Assembly: GCF_000191065.1 (NCBI RefSeq)
Contig: NZ_GL872283.1
Span: 665,053-729,052, forward strand
Reading direction: 5' to 3'
DNA length: 64,000 bases
DNA from: Prevotella multiformis DSM 16608
GTDB taxonomy: Bacteria; Bacteroidota; Bacteroidia; Bacteroidales; Bacteroidaceae
The translations under genes and the position numbers were made by a program. The notes below the pieces were generated by a model. The model did not search any database and was not told where the DNA came from. It saw nothing but the letters and a program-made list of their open reading frames with translations. Each line of letters begins with the position of its first letter. The first letter of the stretch is position 1. Positions 35,820 to 45,441 of this stretch are shown piece by piece.

Positions 35820-37498
35820 TAGACAAGATAAGAAAAATTCTCAGACAGCCTCTCCGGCTTTCAAGCCTCACGCTGGAATCCAACAGGCGGATCGTGTCGA
35901 AGGCCCTGAAGGCCCTCAACTGCACAGGGGAATGGCAGGAGGATAAGGACACGGCGATGGTGCGCTTTGACTTCCAGAGCGGGCACTTCGGCATCCATCT
36001 CTCCAGGCAGCATCCCCAGGTGGAACTTTCGTTCCTGTTTTTCGCCGAAGCCGGTATGAACGACCTGAATACGGTCCGCCATGTGTGCAACCAGTTCAAC
36101 CTCAATTCTGACGGGCCGCGTTTCTGCTACACCATCAACGAAAAGACGAATATCATCGATCTGCATATCTTGACGACACTGCTGCTGGACGAAGACCGTG
36201 CCAAGGATGTTCTTTCTTCTGCAATGATCGACTCGTTCGGCTGGCAGAGTGCGTTCGTACGGAGCCTGAACGAGATGAAGACGGATGCGAAGAATGCGGA
36301 TACCAATGACATAGAACGTGCCGTGAACGATCTGTCGCGCGACTTCTTCCTCCTGCGCGAACAGGAACTGTCCCACCAGCAGACGGCGCCGGGATGGCGG
36401 CATAACGACAAGGAGCCGGCGGCGCTGGCCCAGTGGATGGAAAAGGCGTTCGGCATGGTAGACGTCGTCTTCTCGGAACTGACGGTGGTGACGGACCGGC
36501 TGACGGTGCTCCATGACAGGGAGGCGATCGCCGGTTATGATCTGGCAGACGCATTGATTGCCGGCGGCGCTTTCGTCCGTCCGAAGGCGATGCTCGACCT
36601 GGTGTTTTTCCTTCCGTCCCATCCCACGGTACGCCGGCACATGACCTTCAGCCTCCAGCAGACCGACAGCTGCGAAGCGGTGCTCTACTATCAGGTCGTC
36701 GCCACATTGTTGCCTTTGCAGGCGGCGCCGGGCAGGCCGATGCGCTCAAAGGAGCAGCAGGCACAGGCGCGTTCGGCCCTGCTGGCATACGACCTCCGCA
36801 GCACGAAGCAGCTGCAGGACGAGTTCGTCTACATGTGGAAGGAAGCCAAGAGCAAGATGGCCAATGGCGCGGCGCGGCAGCTCACGGAAGAGCAGCGGGC
36901 GATAGCCGACGTGGTGGACATGGAGGCCGGCCGGTTTGTCTATCGCGGCCGTGCGCTCTACCGGCAGAAGCGTTACTATGAGGCCATAGCCAGTCTGGAG
37001 AATGCCTTCCGGCTGCTGTACGCTGCCTTCTACCGGCTGGGCAAGACTGAACGGGACGTGTTCTTCGAGGTCTGTTTCATGCTGGGCTTCTGCTATGATG
37101 AGCTGCGGCAGTATGAGCAGGCCTATTATTACCTGACGTTCACCCTGGGGCTGAACCGCTCCGTCTATGCCGAGGAATATGTGAACTGCATGGTCAGTAT
37201 GGGCGATTTCCGCTCGCTGGGGTGCATTGACGGTCTCCTGAACGAGCTGCGCGGCTCCCTCCCGGAGGACGAGGAGGAGGAAATAGACCCGTCGCTGCGC
37301 TCGTTCCTGCGGTTTCTTTACCGGCGGAAGGCTTATGTGCTGGTGGAGATGCGGCGGCTGGATGAGGCGGAGAAACTGCTCCGCCGGATGGTCAGCGACC
37401 CGGACAGCAGCGACTTCGCATTGGGTGAACTGGCTTATATCCGGCACCTGCGGGAAGGGCGGCAGACTGACCGGGAGGGCGGAAGGAAAGACAAGTAA
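35816..37498 (+). CDS. TPR-containing protein of unknown function
   Basis: This 560-residue cytoplasmic protein has no signal peptide. The first 130 residues (ALNCTGEWQEDKDTAMVRFDFQ, HPQVELSFLFFAEAG, VRHVCNQFNLN) resemble the YbjN-type alpha/beta chaperone-like fold. The C-terminal third is helical with TPR-like repeats (FVYRGRALYRQKRYYEAIASL, CYDELRQYEQAYYYL, ALVE-type AYVLVEMRRLDEAEKLL). It is translationally coupled to dnaG, which hints at a conserved association, but I cannot name a function. The coding sequence is unusually GC-rich near its end (36.8-37.5 kb). Confidence 0.65.
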   Translation: MIDKIRKILRQPLRLSSLTLESNRRIVSKALKALNCTGEWQEDKDTAMVRFDFQSGHFGIHLSRQHPQVELSFLFFAEAGMNDLNTVRHVCNQFNLNSDGPRFCYTINEKTNIIDLHILTTLLLDEDRAKDVLSSAMIDSFGWQSAFVRSLNEMKTDAKNADTNDIERAVNDLSRDFFLLREQELSHQQTAPGWRHNDKEPAALAQWMEKAFGMVDVVFSELTVVTDRLTVLHDREAIAGYDLADALIAGGAFVRPKAMLDLVFFLPSHPTVRRHMTFSLQQTDSCEAVLYYQVVATLLPLQAAPGRPMRSKEQQAQARSALLAYDLRSTKQLQDEFVYMWKEAKSKMANGAARQLTEEQRAIADVVDMEAGRFVYRGRALYRQKRYYEAIASLENAFRLLYAAFYRLGKTERDVFFEVCFMLGFCYDELRQYEQAYYYLTFTLGLNRSVYAEEYVNCMVSMGDFRSLGCIDGLLNELRGSLPEDEEEEIDPSLRSFLRFLYRRKAYVLVEMRRLDEAEKLLRRMVSDPDSSDFALGELAYIRHLREGRQTDREGGRKDK

Positions 37499-37516
37499 AG
37501 CGAGAGGAGGGTAAGG

Positions 37517-38938
37517 ATGTTTTATGTTCATTGGATTTTCCTGGTTCTCTACACGGCGGTCATCGTCATTGCGATGATCCGTGTGCTGATGGACAACCGG
37601 CAGCCGGCCAAGACGATGGCGTGGATGCTGGTGCTGACCTTCATCCCTCTGCTGGGCATCATCCTTTACTTCTTCTTCGGGCAGATCACCCGCAAGGAGC
37701 GCAAGATATGGCAGCACAGCATGGACCAGCTGACGAAGCGGTCCATGCTGGAGTTCGTTGAACAGAAACGGCTTCATCTGCCAGATGCGTACCGTACGCT
37801 CATCAATCTCTTCATGAACCAGAACTGGGCCTTGCCGTTTAAGAACAACGAGGCGGAGATCTATACATCCGGCTATGAGTTCTTCCCGTCCCTGCTGATG
37901 GAGGTCGGAAAGGCCGAGCACCATATTCATCTGGACACTTTCATCATTGTCGACGACCCGCTGGGGCGGATTGTCGCTGATGCTCTGATTGACAAGGCGC
38001 GGCAGGGCGTGGAGGTGCGTGTCATCTACGATGATGTAGGCTCATGGAAGACGAAAAACCGATTTTTCGACCGTATGCGGGCCGAGGGCATAGAGGTTTA
38101 TCCCTTCATGCCCGTCCGATTCCCGGTCTTTACAAGCAAAGTGAACTACCGCAACCACCGCAAGATCTGTGTCATCGACGGCGAGGTGGGCTTTATCGGA
38201 GGCATGAACATCGCCATGCGCTACGTGAAGGGATTCGGAAAACTGGCATGGCGCGACACCCATGTGCGGATAACAGGTGCTGCTGTCTACGGGCTGCAGC
38301 GCGCCTTTCTGGTAGACTGGTTCTTCGTGAGCCAGTCGCTGATCACCGACCGCGGTTATTATCCGGCAAGCAGGGTAGGGGACAACGACTGTCTTGTGCA
38401 GATTGTGACAAGCAGTCCGACGAGTCTCTGGCCGGAGATAGAACAGGGTTATGTCAGCGTCCTTGCCAGTGCAAAGCGTTATGTCTATATGGAGACACCG
38501 TATTTCCTGCCGACCGACCCCATTCTTTTCGCCATGCGTACAGCGGCACTGTCGGGCGTTGACGTAAGGCTGATGGTGCCCTACGAGACGGATACGAAGA
38601 TTGTGGAGTGGGCATCACGTTCGTATGTGACGGCGACGGTGAAGGCGGGGGTGAAGGTGTATCTCTATAAGGCCGGCTTCAACCATTCGAAGCTTCTTGT
38701 CTCTGACGATGCGGTGGCTACCATCGGATCCACGAATGTGGATTTCCGTAGCTTTGAGAACGATTTTGAATCCAATGCTTTCTTCTATGACAGGGAGATT
38801 GCCTTGAAGGTGAAGACGATCTTTCTCAACGACCAGGCGGAGAGCGTCGCCCTGGAGGATGTGCGCAACCTTACCCACCGGTCTTTCCTCCAGCGGTTGT
38901 GGGAGTCGATGGTCAGGCTGCTGAGCCCGTTATTGTAA
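37517..38938 (+). CDS. cls: cardiolipin synthase (phospholipase D family)
   Basis: This 473-residue inner-membrane enzyme condenses phosphatidylglycerol to cardiolipin. Two N-terminal membrane helices are present (FLVLYTAVIVIAMI and MAWMLVLTFIPLLGIILYFF, the latter followed by FFGQITRKERK as in Cls). Both HKD motifs are intact: NHRKICVIDGEVGFIGGMN and NHSKLLVSDDAVATIGSTN, each with the downstream aromatic/acidic segment (FRSFENDFE after the second). Length is typical of bacterial ClsA-type enzymes. It starts 18 bases after the TPR gene, so dnaG, the TPR gene and cls probably share a transcript. Confidence 0.94.
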   Translation: MFYVHWIFLVLYTAVIVIAMIRVLMDNRQPAKTMAWMLVLTFIPLLGIILYFFFGQITRKERKIWQHSMDQLTKRSMLEFVEQKRLHLPDAYRTLINLFMNQNWALPFKNNEAEIYTSGYEFFPSLLMEVGKAEHHIHLDTFIIVDDPLGRIVADALIDKARQGVEVRVIYDDVGSWKTKNRFFDRMRAEGIEVYPFMPVRFPVFTSKVNYRNHRKICVIDGEVGFIGGMNIAMRYVKGFGKLAWRDTHVRITGAAVYGLQRAFLVDWFFVSQSLITDRGYYPASRVGDNDCLVQIVTSSPTSLWPEIEQGYVSVLASAKRYVYMETPYFLPTDPILFAMRTAALSGVDVRLMVPYETDTKIVEWASRSYVTATVKAGVKVYLYKAGFNHSKLLVSDDAVATIGSTNVDFRSFENDFESNAFFYDREIALKVKTIFLNDQAESVALEDVRNLTHRSFLQRLWESMVRLLSPLL

Positions 38939-39122
38939 AGGATGTCCTGAAAGTCCCCATTGAACTTTTGCCTGCATGGACATTGTCAGCCCTTTGTCCC
39001 TTTTGGTTTTATACGGCATATTCCGGTTTCACTTTCAGTCGCATACACCGGAAGGAGAGTCTGTCTGCCTGAAAGGGAAAGGACTGCAAAGGTGATTTTC
39101 CGAACCGGTCTGGACTGATTGT

Positions 39123-39653
39123 TTACTTGAACAACGTGAAGTTCACGCTGCCATAACTCCTGTGTTCGAGGAAATGCGGATGGGTGGAGAAGTCGTCGTG
39201 TTTGCCATGCTCAAAGACAAGCAGTCCGTCTTCTTTCAAGAGTCCGTATTGGAAGATGAGGTCGGGGAGGGTAGGAAGCTCGGGCAGTGCGTAAGGCGGA
39301 TCGGCGAAGACGAGGTCGAACTGCTGGTGACAGCTCTTCAGGAAACGGAAGACATCTCCTTTTATCAGCACATGGTTTTCCGTGCCGATTTTCTCCATGC
39401 ACTGACTGATGAAGCGGGCATGGTCGCGGTCTTTTTCGACGCTCACCACCTGCGGACAGCCCCGTGAGAGAAGCTCCAGGGAGATGCTCCCTGTACCTGC
39501 AAAGAGGTCGAGTGCCGTGGTTTCTTCCCAGTCGGTGTAGCCGTTGATTACATTGAAGATGTTTTCTTTGGCGAAGTCGGTTGTCGGGCGGGCCTTGAAA
39601 GTGCGTGGGATGTCAAAGCGTCTGCCTTTGTATCTTCCTGTGATGATTCGCAT
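39123..39653 (-). CDS. rsmD: 16S rRNA (guanine966-N2)-methyltransferase RsmD
   Basis: This 176-residue SAM-dependent enzyme methylates G966 of 16S rRNA. It begins MRIITGRYKGRRFDIP and has the RPTTDFAKENIFN segment, SAM-binding motif LDLFAGTGSISLELLSRG, acidic motif SVEKDRDHARFI and catalytic DPPY in LVFADPPYALPEL. Length and motif order match RsmD. It is transcribed away from a palindrome array (39705-39788) that lies immediately upstream, between it and the DUF3822 gene on the same strand. Confidence 0.94.
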   Translation of the reverse strand: MRIITGRYKGRRFDIPRTFKARPTTDFAKENIFNVINGYTDWEETTALDLFAGTGSISLELLSRGCPQVVSVEKDRDHARFISQCMEKIGTENHVLIKGDVFRFLKSCHQQFDLVFADPPYALPELPTLPDLIFQYGLLKEDGLLVFEHGKHDDFSTHPHFLEHRSYGSVNFTLFK

Positions 39654-39704
39654 TGTTTTTTGTTGTGGGGGTTAAGAAAAGTCTGTCCGCTTCCGGCAGG
39701 TATA

Positions 39705-39788
39705 TTCCCGACTGTCCGGGACTCGTGTTCCCGAGGCCTGGGACTTCTGTTCCCGACGGTTGGGAACCGTATTCCCGGCCGTCGGGAA
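39705..39788. repeat. four palindromic units with 22-23 bp pitch (TTCCCGA class)
   Basis: Units are TTCCCGACTGTCCGGGAC (39705), TTCCCGAGGCCTGGGAC (39728), TTCCCGACGGTTGGGAA (39750) and TTCCCGGCCGTCGGGAA (39772). Spacing is 23, 22 and 22 bp, identical to the array at 33662. It fills the gap between the DUF3822 stop and the rsmD start. Confidence 0.9.
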
Positions 39789-39798
39789 TATTTTCCTG

Positions 39799-40611
39799 TC
39801 AGCCCAGGTAAATCGCCTTAAGATCGTAAGGAATCTCCTTCCGCCCGGCCAGCGGAATGTTGCCGAAGTCGGTTTCCGGGTCGACGACCCTGTAGAGTTT
39901 CAGATACTGTCCGATATGCTCGACGAGCCAGTCCCGATGTGGCGGGTCGCCGATGAGATACAGCTCGTCCTTGTCTGCATCCATCCCCGTCAGCTTCCAT
40001 ATATAAAGAAGGTAATACAGGGCATCGTGTGCGTGCGTGGCTTCGTATGAATTACTGAAGCGGAACCGGTTCTGCTGGAAACTGAACACCTCCATCTTTT
40101 TTTCATGGAAATAGGCGTAGAGCTTCCGGCGCGGTCCTGCGAAGGAGCGTCGGTAGAGATGTGTCCAGACCGACTGCATGAGCGGTTGGAAGCGGATGTC
40201 CTGGAAGTGGTCGTCGATGACGAGTCTGAGGTCTTTGTTGACGGAGAAGACGGCAACGGCATTCAGGTCGGACAGTACGCTGGAAAGGATCTCCTCATTG
40301 CCCTGCCGGTGGTAGGTGTGGTGATAGAGTGCCTCGGCATCCTGCGTCTTGAACTCATCTGCCGGCATGAGCATCACCGGTGCGTCCAGCTCTGCCAGTA
40401 CCCGTTTGTACCCGCTCTGAAGCAGTTCAGAGACCGTGAAGGCTTCACGCAGGTTAGCAGCCATGGAGATACCCGCATTTATCTCGTAAGGTTCGTAAAC
40501 GAGCATGCCGTTTTCCTGCGGGGCACCCACGGCGAATGCCATCGTACTTCTGCCGAACCGGATGGTCAGCCGCAGCTTCTTGTCGGATATGTTATGGTCG
40601 GTCTCTGTCAT
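39799..40611 (-). CDS. DUF3822 family protein
   Basis: The protein is 270 residues from MTETDHNISDKK at 40611. Earlier ATGs at 40623 and 40638 are in frame, but the -7 box at 40649-40642 leaves little or no leader for them. The sequence follows the DUF3822 pattern of Bacteroidetes: LTIRFGRSTMAFAV, VMLMPADEF, AVAVFSVNKDLRLVIDDHF, SNSYEATHAHDALYYLLYIWK and LYLIGDPPHRDWLVEHIGQYL. The fold is an actin/ASKHA-like pilus-assembly type according to the general look of the sequence, but no function is established. It commonly neighbours rsmD, as here. Confidence 0.8.
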   Translation of the reverse strand: MTETDHNISDKKLRLTIRFGRSTMAFAVGAPQENGMLVYEPYEINAGISMAANLREAFTVSELLQSGYKRVLAELDAPVMLMPADEFKTQDAEALYHHTYHRQGNEEILSSVLSDLNAVAVFSVNKDLRLVIDDHFQDIRFQPLMQSVWTHLYRRSFAGPRRKLYAYFHEKKMEVFSFQQNRFRFSNSYEATHAHDALYYLLYIWKLTGMDADKDELYLIGDPPHRDWLVEHIGQYLKLYRVVDPETDFGNIPLAGRKEIPYDLKAIYLG

Positions 40612-40641
40612 TGCAGATGTCATATTGCTTTTTACCATCTG

Positions 40642-40649
40642 CAAACTTA
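40642..40649 (-). promoter_or_regulatory. -7 box for the DUF3822 gene
   Basis: TAAGTTTG on the minus strand fits TAnnTTTG; transcription would start near 40636. Confidence 0.55.
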
Positions 40650-40823
40650 CGCATTTTTTTCCGATTACGTTTGTTTTCCGGTTGATAAATATCATCTGAC
40701 AGGTTATTATCGGATATTAGAAGGTGGGTGAGGATAGATTCCAAGGGGAGCAAATATCCTTTCACTCACTTTTCCATGCTATGACTGTTCTGAAGGCTTT
40801 ACGGATAGTCGCACAGAATAACG

Positions 40824-40865
40824 ACAAAGGCTCACGGAAGCGTGAAAGCTTCTGTGAGCCTTTGT
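40824..40865 (-). terminator. terminator of the merR-family gene
   Basis: ACAAAGGCTCACGGAAGC pairs with GCTTCTGTGAGCCTTTGT over 18 bp with one mismatch and a six-base loop, about 30 bases after the merR stop. Confidence 0.8.
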
Positions 40866-40896
40866 CCATATATGTCCTGTCCCGGCAGGGACGATT

Positions 40897-41235
40897 CTAT
40901 ACCAGTCTGTCCAGGTGTTTCTTGAGGTCCTTCAGCTGGTCGCGGACAGAGATGAGGCTTTCCATTATCTTCTGGCTCTTGTCTGCGCCGCTGCGGTTCT
41001 CCTGTAGCATCTTGCGGGCAGCGGCAATCTTGAAGCCGCGTACCTTGACGAGGTTGTAGATGACTTTGATCTGCTCGATGTCTTTCTCTGTGTACTGGCG
41101 CACACGGTTGCCGGTAGTCTTCGGACGGAGGTGTGGGAACTCTGTTTCCCAGTACCGCAGCAGACTCTCCGTGACATTGAGCTGTCGTGCCACTTCCTTG
41201 ATAGAATAGTACAGTTTATGCGGATTCTCTGCCAT
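40897..41235 (-). CDS. MerR family transcriptional regulator
   Basis: This 112-residue protein has an N-terminal winged helix-turn-helix of MerR type: LYYSIKEVARQLNVTESLLRYWE, then LRPKTTGNRVRQYTEKDIEQI (two consecutive segments of the signature). A C-terminal dimerisation helix follows (NRSGADKSQKIMESLISVRD to HLDRLV). No metal-binding cysteines are present, so it is not a metal sensor. Such short MerR proteins are widespread single-copy genes in Bacteroidetes. It diverges from alaS with 264 bases between them. Confidence 0.88.
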   Translation of the reverse strand: MAENPHKLYYSIKEVARQLNVTESLLRYWETEFPHLRPKTTGNRVRQYTEKDIEQIKVIYNLVKVRGFKIAAARKMLQENRSGADKSQKIMESLISVRDQLKDLKKHLDRLV

Positions 41236-41424
41236 GTCTTGTTTCTTTAATCATTCAAAAATAATAATTCACAATTCATAATTGTGATTGTCTTAGTCTG
41301 CGGACGACCCTGTTCGTTTTGTACATTCTGTCCTTTAAATCAATCATTTACACTGGATCGGTGTCGGACAGAACGGATGTATGCTCCTCAAGGAGAAGTT
41401 TTTGCGTATTCAGCAGCCTAATTG

Positions 41425-41456
41425 TTTGCAAAAATACGCAAAAGTCAGTATCTTTG
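41425..41456 (+). promoter_or_regulatory. promoter of alaS
   Basis: TTTG (41425-41428), a 20-base spacer and TATCTTTG (41449-41456) match the consensus, 43 bases before the ATG. Confidence 0.88.
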
Positions 41457-41499
41457 CAACAATTTTAGATAGAAAAATTGAATTAAAAACAAAATAAAG

Positions 41500-44166
41500 A
41501 TGATGACAGCAAACGAAATCCGCGACTCTTACTTGAAGTTCTTTGAGTCGAAAGGACATGTTATCGTACCGTCTGCTCCGATGGTTATCAAGGACGACCC
41601 TACGCTGATGTTTACCAATGCTGGTATGAACCAGTGGAAAGATATTATCCTCGGAACAAAGGAGCCGGAGCCTCGCCGCCGCACCGATTCGCAGAAGTGC
41701 CTGCGTGTGAGCGGCAAGCATAACGACCTGGAGGAGGTGGGACGTGATGCGGCGTTGAGCCACCACACCATGTTCGAGATGCTGGGTAACTGGAGTTTCG
41801 GCGATTACTTCAAGGAGGGCGCAATCGATTACGCTTATGAATATCTCGTCGACGTGCTCCATCTCGACCCGAAAGACCTTTACGTAACGGTTTTCGAAGG
41901 CGACGAGGCAGAGGGCATCAGTCGTGACGACGAGGCGGCCGGCTACTGGGAGAAGCACTTCCCGAAGAACCATATCGTCAATGGCAACAAGCACGACAAC
42001 TTCTGGGAGATGGGCGATACGGGACCTTGCGGGCCTTGCTCGGAGATTCATATCGACTTCCGTTCGGAGGAAGAGAAAGCGAAAGTGCCCGGTGAAGAAC
42101 TTGTCAACAAGGATCATCCGCAGGTCATCGAAATCTGGAACATTGTCTTCATGCAGTTCAACCGCAAGGCTGACGGCAGTCTCGAACCGCTGAAGATGCA
42201 CGTGATTGATACCGGTATGGGCTTCGAGCGTCTGGTGCGCCTGATGCAGGGAAAGAACTCCAACTATGATACGGATATCTTCACACCGGTCATTGCCGAG
42301 ATCGAGCGGCTCTCCGGCAGGAAGTACAGCCACACCTTCCCGGAAGGTCCTAACGGCGAGGGCGTGAACGAGGAGCAGAAGGTAGACATCGCCATGCGTG
42401 TCGTTGCCGACCACCTGCGTGCCGTTGCCTTCTCGATCGCTGACGGACAGCTGCCCAGCAATGCCAAGGCCGGTTACGTTATCCGCCGCATCCTGCGCCG
42501 TGCCGTGCGTTACGCCTACACGTTCCTCGGACAGAAAGAAGCCTTCATGTACAAGCTCTTGAATGTACTGGTACGTGAGATGGGGGCGGCTTACCCTGAA
42601 CTCGCCGCACAGCGTGAACTGATCGGGCGTGTGATGAAGGAAGAAGAGGATTCGTTCCTCCGCACGCTGGACAAGGGCATCACACTGCTGAACGGTGCTA
42701 TGGACGAGCTGAAGGCGCACGGCAGGAAGGAACTCGACGGCAAGGAGGCTTTCCGCCTCTTCGACACCTACGGATTCCCGCTCGATCTTACCGAGCTGAT
42801 CTGCGGTGAGAACGGTTATACCGTTGACGAGAAGCAGTTCAACGAGGAGATGGCAAAGCAGAAGGCACGTGCCCGCAATGCGGCTGTCGTTGAGAACGGT
42901 GACTGGGAGGTGCTGCGTGAGGGCGAACAGGAATTTGTCGGCTATGATTATACAGAATACGAGTGCCATATCCTCCGTTACCGTAAGGTGACGCAGAAGA
43001 AAAACAGCTTTTATGAGCTTGTACTGGATCATACGCCTTTCTACGGCGAGATGGGTGGTCAGGTAGGCGATCAGGGTGTGCTTGTCAGCGAGGACGAGAC
43101 GGTGAATGTCATCGATACCAAGCGTGAGAACAACCAAAGCATTCACATCGTCAAGCAGCTGCCGAAGAACGTAGAGGCCGACTTCATGGCCTGCGTCGAC
43201 ACCGAGAAGCGTGATGCCTCGGCTGCCAACCATACGGCGACCCACCTGCTGGACTATGCGCTGAAGCAGGTTCTGGGCGAGCATGCCGAACAGAAGGGAT
43301 CGTATGTCAGCCCTGATACCCTTCGCTTCGATGTTTCCCACTTCCAGAAGATTACCGACGAGGAACTCCGGCAGGTGGAGAAGATTGTCAATGAGATGAT
43401 CCGCAAGGACTATCCGCTGGACGAGCACCGTGATACACCGCTGGAGGAAGCGAAGAAGATGGGAGCTGTTGCCCTCTTCGGTGAGAAGTACGGCGACAAG
43501 GTACGCGTCGTCCGCTTCGGCCCGAGCTGCGAGTTCTGCGGTGGCATTCATGCCGCATCAACCGGCCGCATCGGCTTCTTCAAGATTGTCGGCGAGAGCA
43601 GCGTGGCTGCCGGCGTGCGCCGTATCGAGGCGATGACGGGCGAAACCTGCGAGAATGCCATCTATGTCCTCGAAGACACACTGCGCGACCTGAAGGCAAT
43701 GTTCAACAATGCAAAAGACCTCAAGGCAGTCCTCACCAGATTCGTCGAGGAGAACGATGCCATGAAGCGGGAAGTCGAGAAGTTCCGTGCCCAGGCTGTT
43801 GACCGTGCAGCAAAGACATTGGCAGAACGTGTCGAGATGGTTGACGGTGTACACGTCATTAAGGCGGTATTGCCTGTCGACCCTGCTTCAGCCAAGGACA
43901 TCGTCTTCAAGGTACGCCAGTCATTGCCCGAGAAACTCGTCTGCATCCTCGGCTCTGTCTATGAGGACCGTCCGCAGCTTTCCATCATGCTCAGCGATGA
44001 CATGGTGAAGGAGCACGGTCTGAACGCCGGCAAGATAATCCGTGAAGCTGCCAAGCTCATCAAGGGCGGCGGCGGCGGTCAGCCACACTATGCACAAGCC
44101 GGCGGAAAGGATGCCGATGGGGTCAGTGCAGCGGTTGACAAGGTGATGGAGTTGATTAATTTGTAG
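41500..44166 (+). CDS. alaS: alanyl-tRNA synthetase
   Basis: This 888-residue class II synthetase charges tRNA-Ala. The catalytic core shows motif 1 ([15 protein letters not shown]), motif 2 (TFTNAGM-type [17 protein letters not shown] with [19 protein letters not shown]) and motif 3 ([14 protein letters not shown]). The editing domain carries its zinc ligands in [12 protein letters not shown] and CEFCGGIH. The C-Ala domain ends with the glycine-rich [16 protein letters not shown]. Length is normal. It has a consensus promoter, and a 188-bp inverted-repeat element begins 17 bases after its stop. Confidence 0.97.
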   Translation: MMTANEIRDSYLKFFESKGHVIVPSAPMVIKDDPTLMFTNAGMNQWKDIILGTKEPEPRRRTDSQKCLRVSGKHNDLEEVGRDAALSHHTMFEMLGNWSFGDYFKEGAIDYAYEYLVDVLHLDPKDLYVTVFEGDEAEGISRDDEAAGYWEKHFPKNHIVNGNKHDNFWEMGDTGPCGPCSEIHIDFRSEEEKAKVPGEELVNKDHPQVIEIWNIVFMQFNRKADGSLEPLKMHVIDTGMGFERLVRLMQGKNSNYDTDIFTPVIAEIERLSGRKYSHTFPEGPNGEGVNEEQKVDIAMRVVADHLRAVAFSIADGQLPSNAKAGYVIRRILRRAVRYAYTFLGQKEAFMYKLLNVLVREMGAAYPELAAQRELIGRVMKEEEDSFLRTLDKGITLLNGAMDELKAHGRKELDGKEAFRLFDTYGFPLDLTELICGENGYTVDEKQFNEEMAKQKARARNAAVVENGDWEVLREGEQEFVGYDYTEYECHILRYRKVTQKKNSFYELVLDHTPFYGEMGGQVGDQGVLVSEDETVNVIDTKRENNQSIHIVKQLPKNVEADFMACVDTEKRDASAANHTATHLLDYALKQVLGEHAEQKGSYVSPDTLRFDVSHFQKITDEELRQVEKIVNEMIRKDYPLDEHRDTPLEEAKKMGAVALFGEKYGDKVRVVRFGPSCEFCGGIHAASTGRIGFFKIVGESSVAAGVRRIEAMTGETCENAIYVLEDTLRDLKAMFNNAKDLKAVLTRFVEENDAMKREVEKFRAQAVDRAAKTLAERVEMVDGVHVIKAVLPVDPASAKDIVFKVRQSLPEKLVCILGSVYEDRPQLSIMLSDDMVKEHGLNAGKIIREAAKLIKGGGGGQPHYAQAGGKDADGVSAAVDKVMELINL

Positions 44167-44182
44167 TCATATTATACAGGTG

Positions 44183-44370
44183 AAAAGAGGGTGTGTCAAA
44201 ATGCAAATTAATAACTTGACAACTTTCAAACTATAAGCAGGTTTTCTCTAAAAGCAAAGAAAAGACCATTTCTTTACTCAAAATCGAGTACAGAAATGGT
44301 CCTTTTTAATGAATTGTTTCAAACTGTAAGATTATCAAAATGGTATTTGCATTTTGACACACCCTCTTTT
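44183..44370. mobile_element. 188-bp MITE with 26-bp perfect terminal inverted repeats
   Basis: The first 26 bases (44183-44208, including GAGGGTGTGTCAAAATGC) recur exactly inverted at 44345-44370. An inner inverted repeat (GACCATTTCTTTACTC with GAGTACAGAAATGGTC) sits in the middle. There is no coding capacity. The ends look like those of insertion sequences whose ends read GAGGGTGTGTCAAAA, so it may be moved by a transposase elsewhere. No clear target duplication is visible. As a strong hairpin it may also terminate alaS. Confidence 0.85.
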
Positions 44371-44951
44371 TCAGTTTCATTCGATATTCCGGGTGATATT
44401 GCAATCATTATGTAATTGGAACATAAAGTTACCAGCGGTGAAACAACGATTGCATACACAAGGGTATTCGAAGAATAAGATGCGCATTTTTTGAAACACG
44501 ATATGCTCGTCTTTTCTGGGAGTGTGTTTTCTGTCGACAGACAGGTGCTCCGAGAATAATTTTCCTGTCACTCCCGTCACTCTTCCATGACAATCAAGAT
44601 ATTCATATACAGCCTGTTGGCAAAGGATGTTAAAATGACAGCAAGTTGAATTAAAACCTGCGTTATGAACTATTCTGCTGTTCTCATCTTCATTTCGGGT
44701 TGATTTTATCACGTGTTACAGGAGCAAAGATGTCCTTACTGCTTGTTTTTTTATCTTCCTTTTCAACAACCTTCTAAACTCTTTGAGGTTTGTTTTTTCT
44801 ACCTTGCAGCATTCTGATGATTGATCATACTGACTTCACGAATCATCGTCTGCCCCCCCTCCTGTCACCTACTAAAGCTACTAATAATTCGTATTATGCT
44901 GATATATAAAATCAAAGTATTCGCTTGTTAGTATTATTTAACGCTTTAAAC
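44371..44951. other. intergenic region between MITE and blaI-like gene
   Basis: A minus-strand frame at 44377-44712 (111 codons from GTG, Cys-rich, with RVTGVTGKLFSEH) is the only candidate; I cannot link it to a family and treat it as unproven. The remaining 240 bases are AT-rich leader sequence for the BlaI-like gene. Confidence 0.4.
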
Positions 44952-44982
44952 TTGACTTTCTTACGAAATAATCGTAAGTTTG
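44952..44982 (+). promoter_or_regulatory. promoter of the blaI-like operon
   Basis: TTG at 44952-44954, a 20-base spacer and TAAGTTTG at 44975-44982 fit the consensus. The ATG at 44993 is 10 bases later. Confidence 0.75.
44960..44978. promoter_or_regulatory. candidate BlaI operator palindrome
   Basis: CTTACGAAATAATCGTAAG has 7-bp perfect arms and overlaps the spacer and the -7 box of the blaI-like promoter, where a repressor would block its own transcription. Confidence 0.65.
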
Positions 44983-44992
44983 CGGCAGATTA

Positions 44993-45373
44993 ATGAAACA
45001 TGATTTGAATATGGAAAAACTGACGAAACAAGAAGAAGAGGTAATGCTGCAAGTCTGGCGTCTGGGCAGATGTACGACAAAGGAGATACTTCAGCAATTG
45101 CCTGAGCCTCGTCCTCCTTATACAACGACAGCTTCCGTGGTGAACAATCTGAAGCGGAAGGGTTATCTGAATGCAGAGCAACGGGGACTTACCTACCATT
45201 TTACACCTCGGATTGCGCAGTCAGTGTACAAGTCGGACTTCATGCGTAACTTCGTAAGCAACTACTTCAAGAATTCATTCCGTGAGATGGTTTCGTTCTT
45301 TGCGAAAGAAGAAGAAATTTCTCCTGAAGACTTGAAAGAGATTATCGACGAGATAGAAAAAGGAAACGGCTAA
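44993..45373 (+). CDS. BlaI/MecI/CopY family repressor
   Basis: The protein is 126 residues; an inner ATG at 45011 (MEKLTKQEEEV) is also possible and matches the usual family start. The winged helix (LTKQEEEVMLQVWRLGRCTTKEI, TTASVVNNLKRKGYLNAEQRG split over the recognition region) and the C-terminal dimerisation helices (VSNYFKNSFREMVSFFAKEEE) are those of BlaI/MecI. Family members are dimeric repressors removed by proteolysis when a BlaR1-type membrane peptidase is triggered, and exactly such a gene follows 68 bases downstream. A palindrome over its promoter suggests self-repression. Confidence 0.9.
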   Translation: MKHDLNMEKLTKQEEEVMLQVWRLGRCTTKEILQQLPEPRPPYTTTASVVNNLKRKGYLNAEQRGLTYHFTPRIAQSVYKSDFMRNFVSNYFKNSFREMVSFFAKEEEISPEDLKEIIDEIEKGNG

Positions 45374-45441
45374 GGCTATCAGAACAGTATGTAACCTGAA
45401 TATATAACAAAACAATGGTATTCACCTGAAATATAAAAGCT

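Noticed and set aside
41410..43551. 713-codon open frame antisense to alaS
   Set aside because: It mirrors alaS over almost its whole length, which has all synthetase motifs; long antisense frames are common in GC-biased genes and this one resembles no family.
44377..44712. 111-codon minus-strand frame next to the MITE
   Set aside because: GTG start, Cys-rich and no family resemblance; kept only as a note on the intergenic region.
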